Source of the DNA: an uncultured Lachnospiraceae bacterium
GTDB taxonomy: Bacteria > Bacillota > Clostridia > Lachnospirales > Lachnospiraceae
Direction of reading: 5' to 3'
NCBI GenBank assembly: GCA_947174015.1
Contig: CAMWHJ010000021.1
Coordinates: forward strand, 1-48,697
DNA length: 48,697 nt
The notes beneath the pieces were generated by a model that was given only the letters and a program-made list of their open reading frames with translations, made no database searches and was not told where the DNA came from. Both the position numbers and the translations under genes were made by a program. Numbering within the stretch: the stretch's first letter is position 1; each line of letters starts with the position of its first letter. Shown here one piece after another: positions 1 to 9,514 of this stretch.

Positions 1-813
1 CCGACACCAACATCAGGAATATTGACACCGACATCAGGAGCTGTAACACCAACACCTACTCACGGAGTAATTGATCCGATCAGGGTGTCGCCAACAGCTA
101 CATCAACACCAATACCAACGAGAAAACCGACAGTAACTACGGCACCTGTCACACCCAAGCCACCTGTGAAAGGAACTGTTTTGTTGGACGAAAAATCAAA
201 TGCATACTATAAGGTGGTATCCACAGGAAGTACCAGAACGGTACAGTATAGTGAATATGATGGCAGTGAAGAATCAGTAACAATTCCTTCCACAATTACT
301 ATCAATAAGCAATCCTATAAGGTAACCTCCATTGCAGATTCGGCATTTAAGAACAACAAAAAGCTTAAGAAAGTATATGTTGGAAAAAATGTTACGACCA
401 TTGGAAAGTCAGCATTTTCTGGATGTACTGCATTGCAAAAAGTTACCGGATGTACAAATGTAAAGACAATTAAAGATAAGGCATTCTATGGCTGTAAGAA
501 ACTTACCAGCATGGCAATGAAGAGCAAGCTCACCAGCATTGGAAAATCAGCATTCTACAAATGTACTGCTCTGAAGAAGATTACAATTCCTGCAAAGGTA
601 AACAAGATTGGAAGCAAGGCGTTCTATGGCTGTAAGAAGTTGAAGACCATTACTATTAAGACTACAAAGCTGACAACTGGTAAGGTGGGAAGCAGTGCTT
701 TCAAGAATATTTACAAGAAAGCAACTGTGAAAGTACCAAGCAAAAAGGTAAGCAGTTACAAAACACTATTAAAGAAGAAAGGCTTAAGCAGCAGTGCAAA
801 AGTAAAAAAATAG
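1..813 (+). CDS. C-terminal part of a secreted BspA-type leucine-rich-repeat protein (5' end outside window)
   Basis: The frame is open from base 1, so the gene starts upstream; 270 codons are visible. The first 55 or so residues are a Pro/Thr-rich linker made of PTPT-like units, as seen between domains of Gram-positive surface proteins. Next comes a short beta-rich segment, then about six LRR_5 (BspA-like) repeats carrying the recurring words 'IGKSAF', 'CTALKKI' and 'KAFYGCKKL'. The tail is very Lys/Ser-rich with no LPXTG motif and no membrane anchor, so the protein is probably secreted or bound to the wall by charge. LRR_5 proteins commonly mediate adhesion, but the ligand here cannot be read from sequence. 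A rho-independent terminator follows the stop codon. Confidence 0.85.
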   Translation, partial: PTPTSGILTPTSGAVTPTPTHGVIDPIRVSPTATSTPIPTRKPTVTTAPVTPKPPVKGTVLLDEKSNAYYKVVSTGSTRTVQYSEYDGSEESVTIPSTITINKQSYKVTSIADSAFKNNKKLKKVYVGKNVTTIGKSAFSGCTALQKVTGCTNVKTIKDKAFYGCKKLTSMAMKSKLTSIGKSAFYKCTALKKITIPAKVNKIGSKAFYGCKKLKTITIKTTKLTTGKVGSSAFKNIYKKATVKVPSKKVSSYKTLLKKKGLSSSAKVKK

Positions 814-833
814 AAAAATGAAATTTTAAGAAG

Positions 834-867
834 ATTGTCGATGCTTTCGGGCATCGGCAATTTTTTT
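834..867 (+). terminator. Rho-independent terminator of the LRR gene
   Basis: A stem of about 10 bp (ATTGTCGATGC against GCATCGGCAAT) with a TTTCGG loop is followed directly by seven T. It lies 21 nt after the stop codon. Confidence 0.85.
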
Positions 868-902
868 GAAAAAGGAAATGAATGTGTGCAGTCCCAATGG
901 AA

Positions 903-947
903 AAGAGGTCTTTGGTTGTGTGCCAAAGGCTTCTTTTTGGCTTTTTT
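903..947 (+). terminator. Second terminator-like hairpin before deoB
   Basis: AAGAGGTCTTTGG pairs with CCAAAGGCTTCTT over 13 bp, allowing two G-U pairs, and T-rich sequence follows (TTTGGCTTTTTT). It may be a back-up terminator or a leader element of deoB. No partner anti-terminator was seen. Confidence 0.6.
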
Positions 948-1044
948 AAAAAAAATGTTTCCAAGTCTTGTTAAAACTGTTACAATATAGAAGAGATAAA
1001 GGAGCGAAAAAAACATATGCTAAGAATAGGAAAGGCGAGGTTTT

Positions 1045-2208
1045 ATGAAAAGAGTTATTTTAATTGTGCTTGACAGCTTTGGAATTGGCGAAATGCCGGA
1101 TGCAGCAGAGTTTCATGACCAGGGTAGCAACACAATAAAAACAGTATCCAAAAACCCGGAATTTTATTTGCCCAACCTTGCAAGCATCGGGCTTTTTAAT
1201 ATTGATGGTGTAGACTGCAGGGAATCGGTAGAAAATATAAAGGGGGCTGTGGCAAGAATGACAGAATCCTCTCAGGGAAAGGATACCACCATAGGACATT
1301 GGGAAATTGCAGGAGTGATTACCAAGCAGCCCTTGCCAACTTACCCACAGGGTTTTCCAAAAGAAATTATTGAAGAATTAGAGAATGCCATAGGCAGAAA
1401 GGTATTATGTAACAAGCCATATTCCGGCACAGAGGTAATCAAAGACTTTGGAGAAGAACATCAAAGAACAGGTGCTCCCATTGTCTATACCTCGGCAGAC
1501 AGTGTTTTTCAGATTGCTGCCCATGAGCAGGTGATTTTGTTAGAGGAATTATATCACATCTGTAAAACAGCCAGAAAAATTCTGCATGGAAAACATGGTG
1601 TGGGACGTGTGATAGCCAGACCTTTTGTGGGAGAGCCGGGCAATTATACAAGAACCCAAAACCGACATGACTTTTCCTTAGAACCGCCCACCACCATGCT
1701 GGATATTTTAAAAGAAAACAACAAAGAGGTTCTTGCAGTGGGCAAGATAAACGATATTTTTGCCGGAAAGGGTGTAACAGACCATATATATACCAAAAAC
1801 AATGATGAGGGCATCCAGCGGACTTTGGAGTATATGAAACGTGACTTTGAGGGACTTATATTTACCAATCTGGTGGATTTTGATATGCTGTATGGTCATC
1901 GCAATGATGTGGCAGGCTATGCCAGAGCATTGTCAAGATTTGATGAACAGCTTCCCAAGCTGCTGCACAATCTCAGGCAGGAGGATATTCTTATGATTAC
2001 CGCAGATCATGGCTGTGATCCTGGAACAGAATCCACAGACCATTCCAGAGAGTATACTCCCTTGATTGCCTATGGATACTCTGTTACCCCCGGTAATTAT
2101 GGAACGTTTCCTACCTTTGGCTGTATCGGAGAGACTATTTTAAATTATTTTGGCTTATCATTGGGAAAAGATAATATAACATCCATTGATTTTATGAGAA
2201 AAGAGTAA
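1045..2208 (+). CDS. deoB: Phosphopentomutase
   Basis: This cytoplasmic alkaline-phosphatase-superfamily enzyme interconverts (deoxy)ribose-1-phosphate and (deoxy)ribose-5-phosphate in nucleoside salvage. Its 387 residues match the usual length. Family signatures are visible: the N-terminal metal site '[12 protein letters not shown]', the catalytic-threonine region '[13 protein letters not shown]', and the C-terminal metal-binding '[18 protein letters not shown]'. The ATG follows a GCGAGG-type ribosome-binding site. A weak promoter (TTTCCA, 17 nt, TACAAT at about 979) lies upstream. The next gene starts 35 nt after the stop, so the two may be co-transcribed. No other purine or pyrimidine salvage genes are adjacent. 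Confidence 0.96.
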   Translation: MKRVILIVLDSFGIGEMPDAAEFHDQGSNTIKTVSKNPEFYLPNLASIGLFNIDGVDCRESVENIKGAVARMTESSQGKDTTIGHWEIAGVITKQPLPTYPQGFPKEIIEELENAIGRKVLCNKPYSGTEVIKDFGEEHQRTGAPIVYTSADSVFQIAAHEQVILLEELYHICKTARKILHGKHGVGRVIARPFVGEPGNYTRTQNRHDFSLEPPTTMLDILKENNKEVLAVGKINDIFAGKGVTDHIYTKNNDEGIQRTLEYMKRDFEGLIFTNLVDFDMLYGHRNDVAGYARALSRFDEQLPKLLHNLRQEDILMITADHGCDPGTESTDHSREYTPLIAYGYSVTPGNYGTFPTFGCIGETILNYFGLSLGKDNITSIDFMRKE

Positions 2209-2243
2209 GAAGGGAGAAAAGCGGCAGTGCCGCAGTGTGAATT

Positions 2244-5165
2244 ATGGCAGTAAAAGACATCAAGGAATATGAAGTGATAGAGGAAAGGAAGGTGGATGAT
2301 TTAAATTCCAAGGGTTATCTGTTGCGGCACAAAAAAAGCGGTGCCCGAGTGATGGTTTTATCCAATGATGACGAGAACAAGGTGTTTTATGTGGGATTTC
2401 GCACACCTCCAAAGGATGATACAGGACTTCCCCATATTTTAGAACATTCTGTTCTTTGCGGTTCTAAGAAGTTTCCGGCAAAGGATCCCTTTATTGAATT
2501 GGCAAAGGGTTCCTTGAATACTTTTTTGAATGCCATGACTTATCCGGATAAGACGATTTATCCCATTGCCAGCTGCAATGAAAAGGATTTTCAGAATTTG
2601 TTGGATGTATACATGGATGCGGTGTTACATCCCAATATTTATGAAAAAGAAGAGATTTTCCGTCAGGAGGGCTGGCATTACGAGCTGGAATCTTTTGATG
2701 GAGAACTTATGTATAACGGTGTGGTTTATAATGAGATGAAAGGAGCCTTCTCTTCACCGGAGGGGGTACTGGATCGGGTGATTCTAAATTCCCTGTATCC
2801 AAACACGCCCTATGCCTATGAATCCGGGGGCGATCCGGAGGCGATTCCTACCCTGAAATATTCAGAGTTTTTAGGCTTTCACAGCAAATACTATCATCCC
2901 TCCAACAGTTATATCTATCTTTATGGAGACTGTGACATGGAGGAGAAACTTCGTTTCCTGGACAAGGAATATCTCTGCCACTATGACTCTATGGAGATAG
3001 ATTCCAAGATAAATCTGCAAAAGCCCTTTGATAAGCCCATAGAGGTTTATAAAAAATACTCCATCACCAACGAGGAAACAGAAGAAGACAACACATATTT
3101 ATCTTATAATTATTCCATTGGAACCACCTTGGACAGAGAATTGTATCTGGCATTCCAGATTTTAGAATACGCTTTGATTGCGGCACCGGGGGCACCTTTA
3201 AAGAAAGCACTGCTGGATGCTGGTATCGGGAAGGATATTATGGGAAGCTATGATAATGGTGTATACCAGCCGATGTTTTCTATCATTGCCAAAAATTCCA
3301 ACCTTTCCTCCAAGGAAGAATTTTTGTCCACGATTCAGAAGGTGCTGAAAGAACAGGTGGAGGAAGGGATCAACAAGGATGCACTGCGGGCTGCCATCAA
3401 TTACAACGAATTTCGGTACCGGGAGGCTGATTTTGGCAGTTATCCCAAGGGGTTAATGTATGGTTTACAGGCTTTGGACAGTTGGCTCTATGATGAAAAT
3501 AAGCCTTTTATTCATATAGAAGAAAATGACACCTTTGCTTTTTTAAAGGAAAAGGTAAATACCGACTATTTTGAACAGTTGATTTCTAAGTATATGTTAA
3601 ATAATTCCCATGCAGCACTGGTGGTGATAGAACCGGAAAAGGGAAGAACCGCCCGTCTGGAAAAGGAGTTAAGGGAAAAGCTTCAGACATATCAGAGCAC
3701 ATTATCCAGAGAAGAATTGGATGCTTTTGTGGAAAAAACCAAAGCATTAAAAGCATATCAGGAGGAACCTACACCGCAGGAGGATATTGAAAAGATTCCC
3801 ATGCTCACCAGAGCAGATATGAAGAAAGAGGCTGCACCTTTTGAGAATACAGAACTTTATATGGCAGATACACTGGTACTTCATCATAATTTTTTTACCA
3901 ATGGCATTGCGTATTTCGATCTGTTATTTGATGTGAGAAAGGTACCGAAGGAACTGTTAAGCTATCTGGGACTCCTCAGGTATACGTTGGGATTGGTGGA
4001 CACAGAACATTATACCTATGGGGATTTCTTCAATGAGATTAATATGCACTCAGGTGGTATTGCAGTAAGCTTTAACAGTTATGGGGACAGCAAAAAACCG
4101 GAAACATATCGGGCTTACCTGGAGATTAAGGCAAAGGTATTGTATCCAAAAGTTCCCTTTGCATTCCATATGATTCAGGAAATGATATTAACCTCCAAAT
4201 TTGAGGATGAAAAGCGGCTGAAGGAGATTGTTGCCCAATTGAAATCCAGATTACAGATGAGCCTTACCTCCAGTGGTCATACAGCAGCCACTACCCGTGC
4301 CATGTCCTATTTTTCCGATATTGCATATTTGTCAGAGTTGACCAGTGGGATTGCCTTTTATAAATTTGTGGAACAGATTGAGAAGGATTTCGACAACTGC
4401 AAAACGCAGGTTATTGAGAAATTAAAAGAAACATCAAGATATGTTTTCAATAAAGAGAATCTGCTGGTAAGCTGTACTGCGGAGAAAAAGGGCTTAGAAG
4501 GCTTAGAAAAGGAGATCGCAGACTTTAAGGGAGCCTTGTATGAGGAAGAACTTCCGGATGTAGTCTATACCTTTTCCAAACAGCAGCTCAATGAGGGCTT
4601 TAAAACTTCCTCTAAGGTTCAGTATGTGGCAAGAGCTGGCAGTTTTCAGAAGGCAGGATTGGAATATAATGGAGCACTTCGGATATTGAAAACCATTCTG
4701 GGCTATGATTATCTTTGGAATAATGTGCGTGTGAAAGGTGGAGCCTATGGCTGCATGAATGGATTTAACCGTATCGGAGAAGGGTATTTTACTTCCTATC
4801 GTGATCCAAATCTGGAGAAAACCGATGAGATTTACGATAGGACTCCAGAATATGTGAAAGGCTTTACTGCGGATGAGCGGGAAATGACAAAGTATATCAT
4901 TGGAACCATCAGTGATATAGATACACCGCTGAACCCTTCTGCCAAGGGCAGCAGAAGTCTGACCGCCTATCTGACAAAAACGGAATTTGCAGATATCCAG
5001 AGGGAGCGTGCTCAGATACTCAATGCAGAACCGGCAGATATTCAGGCATTGGCAGGGCATATACAGGCAGTCCTTGAACAGAAAAATTTCTGCGTGATCG
5101 GCAGTGAGGAAAAGATTCAGGAGCAGAATCATATGTTCCGGGAAGTTAAGAATTTGTTTGAGTAA
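2244..5165 (+). CDS. M16C-family zinc metallopeptidase (presequence-protease-like)
   Basis: The protein has 973 residues, the full length of bacterial PreP/CYM1-like insulinase-family proteases, which degrade short unstructured peptides inside a closed two-half chamber. The inverted zinc motif HxxEH is 'HILEH' (about residues 64-68), and the distal glutamate ligand region is 'YNEMKGAF'. The C-terminal half carries the M16C-associated region and a conserved 'GGAYG' element. No signal peptide is present, so it is cytosolic. The ATG start is preceded only by a G-rich stretch, not a classic ribosome-binding site. A perfect 9-bp palindrome overlapping the stop codon probably helps end transcription. 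Confidence 0.92.
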   Translation: MAVKDIKEYEVIEERKVDDLNSKGYLLRHKKSGARVMVLSNDDENKVFYVGFRTPPKDDTGLPHILEHSVLCGSKKFPAKDPFIELAKGSLNTFLNAMTYPDKTIYPIASCNEKDFQNLLDVYMDAVLHPNIYEKEEIFRQEGWHYELESFDGELMYNGVVYNEMKGAFSSPEGVLDRVILNSLYPNTPYAYESGGDPEAIPTLKYSEFLGFHSKYYHPSNSYIYLYGDCDMEEKLRFLDKEYLCHYDSMEIDSKINLQKPFDKPIEVYKKYSITNEETEEDNTYLSYNYSIGTTLDRELYLAFQILEYALIAAPGAPLKKALLDAGIGKDIMGSYDNGVYQPMFSIIAKNSNLSSKEEFLSTIQKVLKEQVEEGINKDALRAAINYNEFRYREADFGSYPKGLMYGLQALDSWLYDENKPFIHIEENDTFAFLKEKVNTDYFEQLISKYMLNNSHAALVVIEPEKGRTARLEKELREKLQTYQSTLSREELDAFVEKTKALKAYQEEPTPQEDIEKIPMLTRADMKKEAAPFENTELYMADTLVLHHNFFTNGIAYFDLLFDVRKVPKELLSYLGLLRYTLGLVDTEHYTYGDFFNEINMHSGGIAVSFNSYGDSKKPETYRAYLEIKAKVLYPKVPFAFHMIQEMILTSKFEDEKRLKEIVAQLKSRLQMSLTSSGHTAATTRAMSYFSDIAYLSELTSGIAFYKFVEQIEKDFDNCKTQVIEKLKETSRYVFNKENLLVSCTAEKKGLEGLEKEIADFKGALYEEELPDVVYTFSKQQLNEGFKTSSKVQYVARAGSFQKAGLEYNGALRILKTILGYDYLWNNVRVKGGAYGCMNGFNRIGEGYFTSYRDPNLEKTDEIYDRTPEYVKGFTADEREMTKYIIGTISDIDTPLNPSAKGSRSLTAYLTKTEFADIQRERAQILNAEPADIQALAGHIQAVLEQKNFCVIGSEEKIQEQNHMFREVKNLFE

Positions 5166-5182
5166 AACATAGGATGTTTTAC
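5162..5182 (+). terminator. AT-rich hairpin overlapping the M16C stop codon
   Basis: GTAAAACAT, AGG, ATGTTTTAC form a perfect 9-bp stem with a 3-nt loop that includes the TAA stop. The GC content is low, so terminator strength is doubtful. Confidence 0.45.
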
Positions 5183-5188
5183 TTATTT

Positions 5189-5216
5189 GTAACAGTTCAG
5201 ATACCTGAACTGTTAC
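5189..5216. repeat. MITE-like palindrome E1
   Basis: GTAACAGTTCAG and CTGAACTGTTAC are perfect 12-bp inverted arms around ATAC. The element is flanked by perfect 8-bp direct repeats ACTTATTT at 5181-5188 and 5217-5224, which look like a target-site duplication. It sits between the M16C peptidase and era. It is the best-preserved member of the family described at 6272, 9515, 13742, 19228, 21705, 31962 and 48347. Confidence 0.8.
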
Positions 5217-5249
5217 ACTTATTTCAATAAAAGTTAAGAGAGGATTTGT

Positions 5250-6161
5250 ATGAAGGAAAATCAAAACATGAAATCAGGCTTTGTCACATTAATCGGCAGA
5301 CCAAATGTGGGAAAGTCCACTTTGATGAACCAGTTGATTGGACAGAAGATTGCCATCACCTCCAATAAGCCTCAAACCACCCGAAATCGTATTCAGACGG
5401 TTTATACGGATCCCCGGGGGCAATTGGTATTTTTAGATACACCGGGAATCCATAAGGCGAAAAACAAGCTGGGAGAATACATGGTAAAGGTGGCAGAGTC
5501 TACCTTAAATGAGGTGGATGCAGTGCTTTGGTTAGTGGAGCCAACCACCTTTATCGGTGCAGGAGAGCGTCACATTGCTGAGCAGCTAAAACGTGTGAAA
5601 ACACCAGTGATTCTTATTATCAATAAAATTGACACGATAAAGAGGGAGGAGATTTTAACCTTTATCGATGCTTACCGGAAAATTCATGATTTTGATGAGA
5701 TTGTGCCGGTATCTGCCCTAAAAGGAGAAAATAAGGATACGTTACTGGAGGTTATCTTTCAGTATATGCCCTATGGTCCCATGTTCTATGACGAAGATAC
5801 GGTGACCGATCAGCCGGAGCGTCAAATTGTGGCAGAATTGATCCGTGAGAAAGCATTAAAGTGCTTAGACGAAGAGATCCCCCATGGGATTGCTGTCGCA
5901 ATTGATTCTATGAAGTATCGAAAAAACAACCAATTAGTGGATATTGATGCCACCATCATCTGTGAGCGGGATTCCCACAAGGGAATTATTATCGGAAAGT
6001 GTGGCAGTATGTTGAAAAAGATTGGGTCAGCAGCCCGTTTTGAAATAGAACGATTACTGGAATGCCAAGTGAATTTAAAGCTTTGGGTCAAGGTAAAGAA
6101 AGACTGGCGTGACAGTGATTTTCTTATGAAGAATTTTGGCTACGACAAAAAGGAAATATAG
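5250..6161 (+). CDS. era: GTPase Era
   Basis: Era is an essential small-ribosomal-subunit assembly GTPase that binds 16S rRNA near the anti-Shine-Dalgarno end. Its 303 residues are typical. Visible motifs are G1 'GRPNVGKST', G2 region 'KPQTTRNRI', G3 'DTPG', G4 'NKID', G5 'SALKG', and the C-terminal KH domain with 'GIIIGKCGSMLKKIG'. The start is set by GAGAGG 7 nt upstream of the ATG. It stands just ahead of yqzL and recO, the usual Firmicutes order. The C-terminus reads through the last KH helix, so the gene is intact. Confidence 0.97.
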   Translation: MKENQNMKSGFVTLIGRPNVGKSTLMNQLIGQKIAITSNKPQTTRNRIQTVYTDPRGQLVFLDTPGIHKAKNKLGEYMVKVAESTLNEVDAVLWLVEPTTFIGAGERHIAEQLKRVKTPVILIINKIDTIKREEILTFIDAYRKIHDFDEIVPVSALKGENKDTLLEVIFQYMPYGPMFYDEDTVTDQPERQIVAELIREKALKCLDEEIPHGIAVAIDSMKYRKNNQLVDIDATIICERDSHKGIIIGKCGSMLKKIGSAARFEIERLLECQVNLKLWVKVKKDWRDSDFLMKNFGYDKKEI

Positions 6162-6271
6162 GAACTGTAAAGGTGCACAATAGTTATCAATTTAGGAAAT
6201 ATGCATGTACAATTTCCAGTTTTTGCGAAGTATAGATGTGTCTTGAAAGCAGATACTAAGAATATGAAAAC

Positions 6272-6296
6272 GTAACTGTTTCCCGCAAAACAGTTC
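6272..6296. repeat. MITE-like palindrome E2
   Basis: A 25-bp element runs GTAACTGTTT ... AAACAGTTC, with an 8-bp core stem around CCCGCA. Perfect 8-bp direct repeats ATGAAAAC flank it at 6264-6271 and 6297-6304. It lies in the leader of the small yqzL-like gene, 33 nt before the ATG. Confidence 0.75.
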
Positions 6297-6328
6297 ATGA
6301 AAACTTTAGCTAAGGGGGCATATACCTT

Positions 6329-6499
6329 ATGGAGAAAGACTGGAACCGATTTGCCGCAACCGGTAAAATACAGGATTATCTGACCTATTGCAGTCATGCA
6401 GAAAGGGCAGAAATACAAGAAAAGCAGACAGGTGAAACAGAGTATGGCACAGACAAGCACAGTGCTGGGGATGGTAATTGCATCCACTCCTGCAGGTGA
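6329..6499 (+). CDS. yqzL: YqzL-like small protein between era and recO
   Basis: This 56-residue reading frame begins 'MEKDWNRFAATGKIQDYL'. The W..F..TG.I..YL pattern is that of the YqzL family, whose gene sits between era and recO in many Firmicutes; its function is unknown. An AGGGGG ribosome-binding site lies about 11 nt upstream. The C-terminal half is charged and low in hydrophobic residues, ending in a Cys- and His-containing tail. The last 56 nt overlap the start of recO in another frame, so the two genes are probably translationally linked. The N-terminal motif supports the call; the C-terminal end is less certain because only its start is conserved. Confidence 0.7.
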   Translation: MEKDWNRFAATGKIQDYLTYCSHAERAEIQEKQTGETEYGTDKHSAGDGNCIHSCR

Positions 6500-7184
6500 A
6501 TTTGACCGCAGGGTTGTATTATTAACAAGAGAAAAAGGAAGAATCAGTGCATTTGCCAAAGGTGCAAGGAGAGTCAACAGTCCTCTCCTTGCAGCTACGG
6601 ATTCTTTTGCCTTTGGCAGCTTTGAACTCTTTGAGGGCAGGAACAGCTATACGATCCGGCAGGCAGATATCCAGAACTTCTTTGGAGAGTTTCGCAGTGA
6701 TTTGGAAGGGGCATGGTATGGCATGTACTTTTTGGAGCTGGCAGATTATTTTACCAGGGAGAACAATGACGAACGGGAGATGCTGAAATTAGTTTACCAG
6801 ACCCTGCGGGCACTGTCCTGTCCTGCCGTGAAAAACCAGTTGATTCGGTACATATATGAGTGGAAGACGATGGTAATCAATGGAGAATATCCAGATGTTT
6901 TTCAATGCTCCTGCTGTGGAGAAAAGCTGACCACCGCTTATTTTCAGGGGGAAACCTATCAGTTGCTCTGCCCCAAATGCGTATCTCATAAGAGGGCATA
7001 TATTTATCTTGGTCAGTCAGCGTTATATGCCTTGCAGTATATTGCCAGTTCTTCCATTGAAAAACTATATACCTTTTCTGTGACAGAGGAGGTCTTTCTA
7101 CAACTGAAAACGATGATAACCTTTTGCAAAAAGAAAACCGTGGACAGGGAGCTGAAAACAGAGGAATTTTTAAGGTGTCTTTGA
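6444..7184 (+). CDS. recO: DNA repair protein RecO
   Basis: RecO loads RecA with RecF and RecR and anneals ssDNA in gap repair. The chosen ATG gives 'MAQTSTVLGMVIASTPAGEFDRRV', the usual OB-fold start, and has AGGTGA about 9 nt upstream. An earlier in-frame ATG at 6396 would add a basic, non-conserved extension. The N-terminal OB fold (residues 1-80) is followed by a helical domain. A four-cysteine zinc site is present ('CSCCGEK' ... 'LCPKC', around residues 155-180). The 246-residue length is normal. Its start overlaps yqzL, and era is just upstream. Confidence 0.95.
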   Translation: MAQTSTVLGMVIASTPAGEFDRRVVLLTREKGRISAFAKGARRVNSPLLAATDSFAFGSFELFEGRNSYTIRQADIQNFFGEFRSDLEGAWYGMYFLELADYFTRENNDEREMLKLVYQTLRALSCPAVKNQLIRYIYEWKTMVINGEYPDVFQCSCCGEKLTTAYFQGETYQLLCPKCVSHKRAYIYLGQSALYALQYIASSSIEKLYTFSVTEEVFLQLKTMITFCKKKTVDRELKTEEFLRCL

Positions 7185-7280
7185 AGGCTCACAGGGTAAT
7201 TACTTTTTAAAAGGAAGCAGGGAAAAAGGAAGACCGCTGTTCTAAATTAAGAACAGAACAAAAAACAATATAATTTTTGG

Positions 7281-7309
7281 TTGAAAATGCAATGAAGAAT
7301 GGGTATAAT
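7281..7309 (+). promoter_or_regulatory. Sigma-A promoter of the lipoprotein gene
   Basis: TTGAAA (7281-7286) and TATAAT (7304-7309) are separated by 17 nt, near consensus. The box ends 29 nt before the ATG at 7339. Confidence 0.8.
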
Positions 7310-7338
7310 GGATAAGATAAAGTAGGAGGGCATTTGTT

Positions 7339-7941
7339 ATGAAAAAAATTGTAAAAATTATGATTCTGCTGACAGCAGTATTGACAATAACCGGATGTTC
7401 TGGTACAGAGGCGGCAGAACAGGGAGATGGCATTTCCATTGGAAAAGATGGTAAAATCACCGGCACCTTAGTCAGCGTATTGGATCAGAGCTATTATAAT
7501 TCGGAAGAATTAAAGGCTATGATTGAAACTGAAATTGCAGATACCAATGCACAGCAGGGGGCGGACGCAGTAGTCTTAGACAGTTATAACTGTGATTCTT
7601 CCGGCAATGTAAAAGTAAAACTTGTCTATGCAGACAGCAATGCATATGAGGCATTTAATGGAACGCCCTTTTTCAGCGGAACTTCCGTGAAAGCCAATGA
7701 ACTTTATGGGTTACAGGGCGATTTCTTAAGTGTGCAGGATGGAAAGATTACCACAGAAGATGCCATGGTGGCAGATGATTCTAAAATTGTGATTGTGACA
7801 CAGAATGTGAATGTATCGGTACCGGGCAAGATTGTTGCCATCACAGACAATGTGGAAGTTACCGGTAAGAAGAGTGCATCGGTGAACATCCAAAATGAAG
7901 ATGCGTCAGAGGAAGAGCTGGCATATATCGTTTATAAGTAA
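7339..7941 (+). CDS. Lipoprotein of unknown function
   Basis: This 200-residue protein has a type II signal peptide: a Lys-rich start, a hydrophobic core and the lipobox 'TITGCSG' with the modified Cys near residue 20. The mature part is acidic and mostly beta-like, with no catalytic signature I recognise. It has its own strong promoter and an AGGAGGG ribosome-binding site. It ends 21 nt before glyS, so glyS is likely co-transcribed with it. I cannot assign a function. Its place beside glyS gives no obvious clue; it is probably an envelope protein anchored on the outer face of the membrane. Confidence 0.85.
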   Translation: MKKIVKIMILLTAVLTITGCSGTEAAEQGDGISIGKDGKITGTLVSVLDQSYYNSEELKAMIETEIADTNAQQGADAVVLDSYNCDSSGNVKVKLVYADSNAYEAFNGTPFFSGTSVKANELYGLQGDFLSVQDGKITTEDAMVADDSKIVIVTQNVNVSVPGKIVAITDNVEVTGKKSASVNIQNEDASEEELAYIVYK

Positions 7942-7962
7942 GGGTAATTGGAGGATAGGAAA

Positions 7963-9351
7963 ATGGAAAAAACGTTAGATAAAATTGTGGCATTGTCAAA
8001 ATCAAGGGGTTTCGTATATCCCGGCTCTGAAATTTACGGTGGATTGGCAAATACGTGGGATTATGGAAATCTGGGAGTGGAATTGAAGAACAATGTAAAA
8101 AAGGCATGGTGGCAGAAGTTTATTCAGGAAAGCCCATATAATGTGGGAATCGACTGTGCGATTCTAATGAATCCCCAGACATGGGTGGCATCGGGTCATT
8201 TGGGTAGTTTTTCTGATCCTTTGATGGACTGTAAAGAGTGTCACGAGCGGTTCCGGGCAGACAAGATGATTGAAGAATTCTGCGATGACAATGGTATTGC
8301 ACTTACTGGTTCTGTGGATGCATGGAGTCAGGAACAGATGAAAGACTTTGTGGAAGAGAAGAAAATTCCATGTCCTTCCTGTGGAAAACATAATTTTACA
8401 GATATCCGTCAGTTTAATCTGATGTTTAAAACCTTTCAGGGGGTTACGGAAAATGCAAAAGATACGGTATATTTAAGACCGGAGACGGCACAGGGTATCT
8501 TCGTGAACTTTAAAAATGTCCAGAGAACTTCCAGAAAGAAAATTCCTTTTGGCATTGGTCAGATTGGCAAGGCGTTCCGAAATGAAATTACACCGAAAAA
8601 TTTTACTTTCCGTACCAGAGAATTTGAACAGATGGAATTGGAGTTTTTCTGTGAACCGGGAACGGATTTGGAATGGTTTGAGTATTGGAAAAATACATGT
8701 GTGAACTGGTTAAAGACTCTCGGAATCAAAGAAGAAGAAATGCGTGTTCGTGACCATGAACCGGAAGAACTGGTGTTTTACAGCAAGGCAACCTCTGATA
8801 TTGAATTTTTATTCCCCTTTGGATGGGGTGAACTGTGGGGTGTGGCAGACAGAACGGACTACGACTTAACACAGCATCAGAATACTTCCGGAGAAGACAT
8901 GAGTTACTTTGATGATGAAAAGAAGGAGAAATACATTCCATATGTCATAGAGCCATCTTTAGGTGCAGATCGTATGGTATTGGCTTTTCTTTGCAGTGCC
9001 TATGACGAAGAGGAATTAGAGGGCGGAGATATGCGTACCGTAATGCGTTTCCATCCAGCCATTGCACCGGTAAAAATTGGTGTACTCCCTTTATCCAAAA
9101 AGCTGGCTGAGGGTGCGGAGGAGATTTATGCAGAATTGTCTAAGACCTATAACTGCGAATATGATGACAGAGGAAATATTGGAAAACGTTATCGAAGACA
9201 GGATGAGATTGGTACACCTTTCTGTATTACTTATGATTTTGAATCCCAAGAAGACGGATGTGTCACTGTTCGTGAGAGGGATTCCATGGAGCAGGAAAGA
9301 GTGAAAATTACAGATTTGAAAGGGTATTTTGAAGAGAAATTTCGCTTTTAA
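7963..9351 (+). CDS. glyS: Glycyl-tRNA synthetase (single-chain, eukaryote/archaeal type)
   Basis: This class II synthetase charges tRNA-Gly with glycine. The 462 residues form the alpha2-type enzyme rather than the alpha2beta2 glyQ/glyS type. Visible motifs are '[16 protein letters not shown]', a Cys pair region 'CPSCG', motif 2 '[12 protein letters not shown]' through '[16 protein letters not shown]', '[13 protein letters not shown]', and motif 3 'EPSLGADR'. The C-terminal anticodon-binding domain ends with '[11 protein letters not shown]'. The ATG at 7963 has GGAGG 8 nt upstream. An in-frame TTG at 7948 is upstream of that site and unlikely. No T-box leader was found ahead of it. Confidence 0.97.
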   Translation: MEKTLDKIVALSKSRGFVYPGSEIYGGLANTWDYGNLGVELKNNVKKAWWQKFIQESPYNVGIDCAILMNPQTWVASGHLGSFSDPLMDCKECHERFRADKMIEEFCDDNGIALTGSVDAWSQEQMKDFVEEKKIPCPSCGKHNFTDIRQFNLMFKTFQGVTENAKDTVYLRPETAQGIFVNFKNVQRTSRKKIPFGIGQIGKAFRNEITPKNFTFRTREFEQMELEFFCEPGTDLEWFEYWKNTCVNWLKTLGIKEEEMRVRDHEPEELVFYSKATSDIEFLFPFGWGELWGVADRTDYDLTQHQNTSGEDMSYFDDEKKEKYIPYVIEPSLGADRMVLAFLCSAYDEEELEGGDMRTVMRFHPAIAPVKIGVLPLSKKLAEGAEEIYAELSKTYNCEYDDRGNIGKRYRRQDEIGTPFCITYDFESQEDGCVTVRERDSMEQERVKITDLKGYFEEKFRF

Positions 9352-9450
9352 AAACAGGTTTTATTGTAAGTGAAATGGTTGTTGTATATAGGAATTTATG
9401 AATGATAATGACATATTTTATTAAGATTTTTGAAATATGCTTGTAAAAAG

Positions 9451-9493
9451 AAAGGCTTTGTGCTATTGTTCTATAATGGTGCAAAGCTTTTTG
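9451..9493 (+). terminator. Terminator downstream of glyS
   Basis: GCTTTGTGC pairs with GTGCAAAGC over 9 bp, including two G-U pairs, and TTTTT follows, with eight more T 9 nt later. The loop is 17 nt. It lies 100 nt after glyS. Confidence 0.6.
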
Positions 9494-9514
9494 TGTATTT
9501 TTTTTAAAATGATT

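Noticed and set aside
1060-1299. Antisense frame in deoB
   Set aside because: Shadow of a conserved gene, with no independent signals.
4503-5264. A 253-codon open frame on the minus strand
   Set aside because: It is the antisense of the conserved C-terminal half of the M16C peptidase, has no ribosome-binding site, and its composition is that of a shadow frame.
7185-7280. T-box leader for glyS
   Set aside because: No specifier stem, no T-box TGGNACCGCG motif and no terminator pair were seen; glyS follows a lipoprotein gene with an ordinary promoter.
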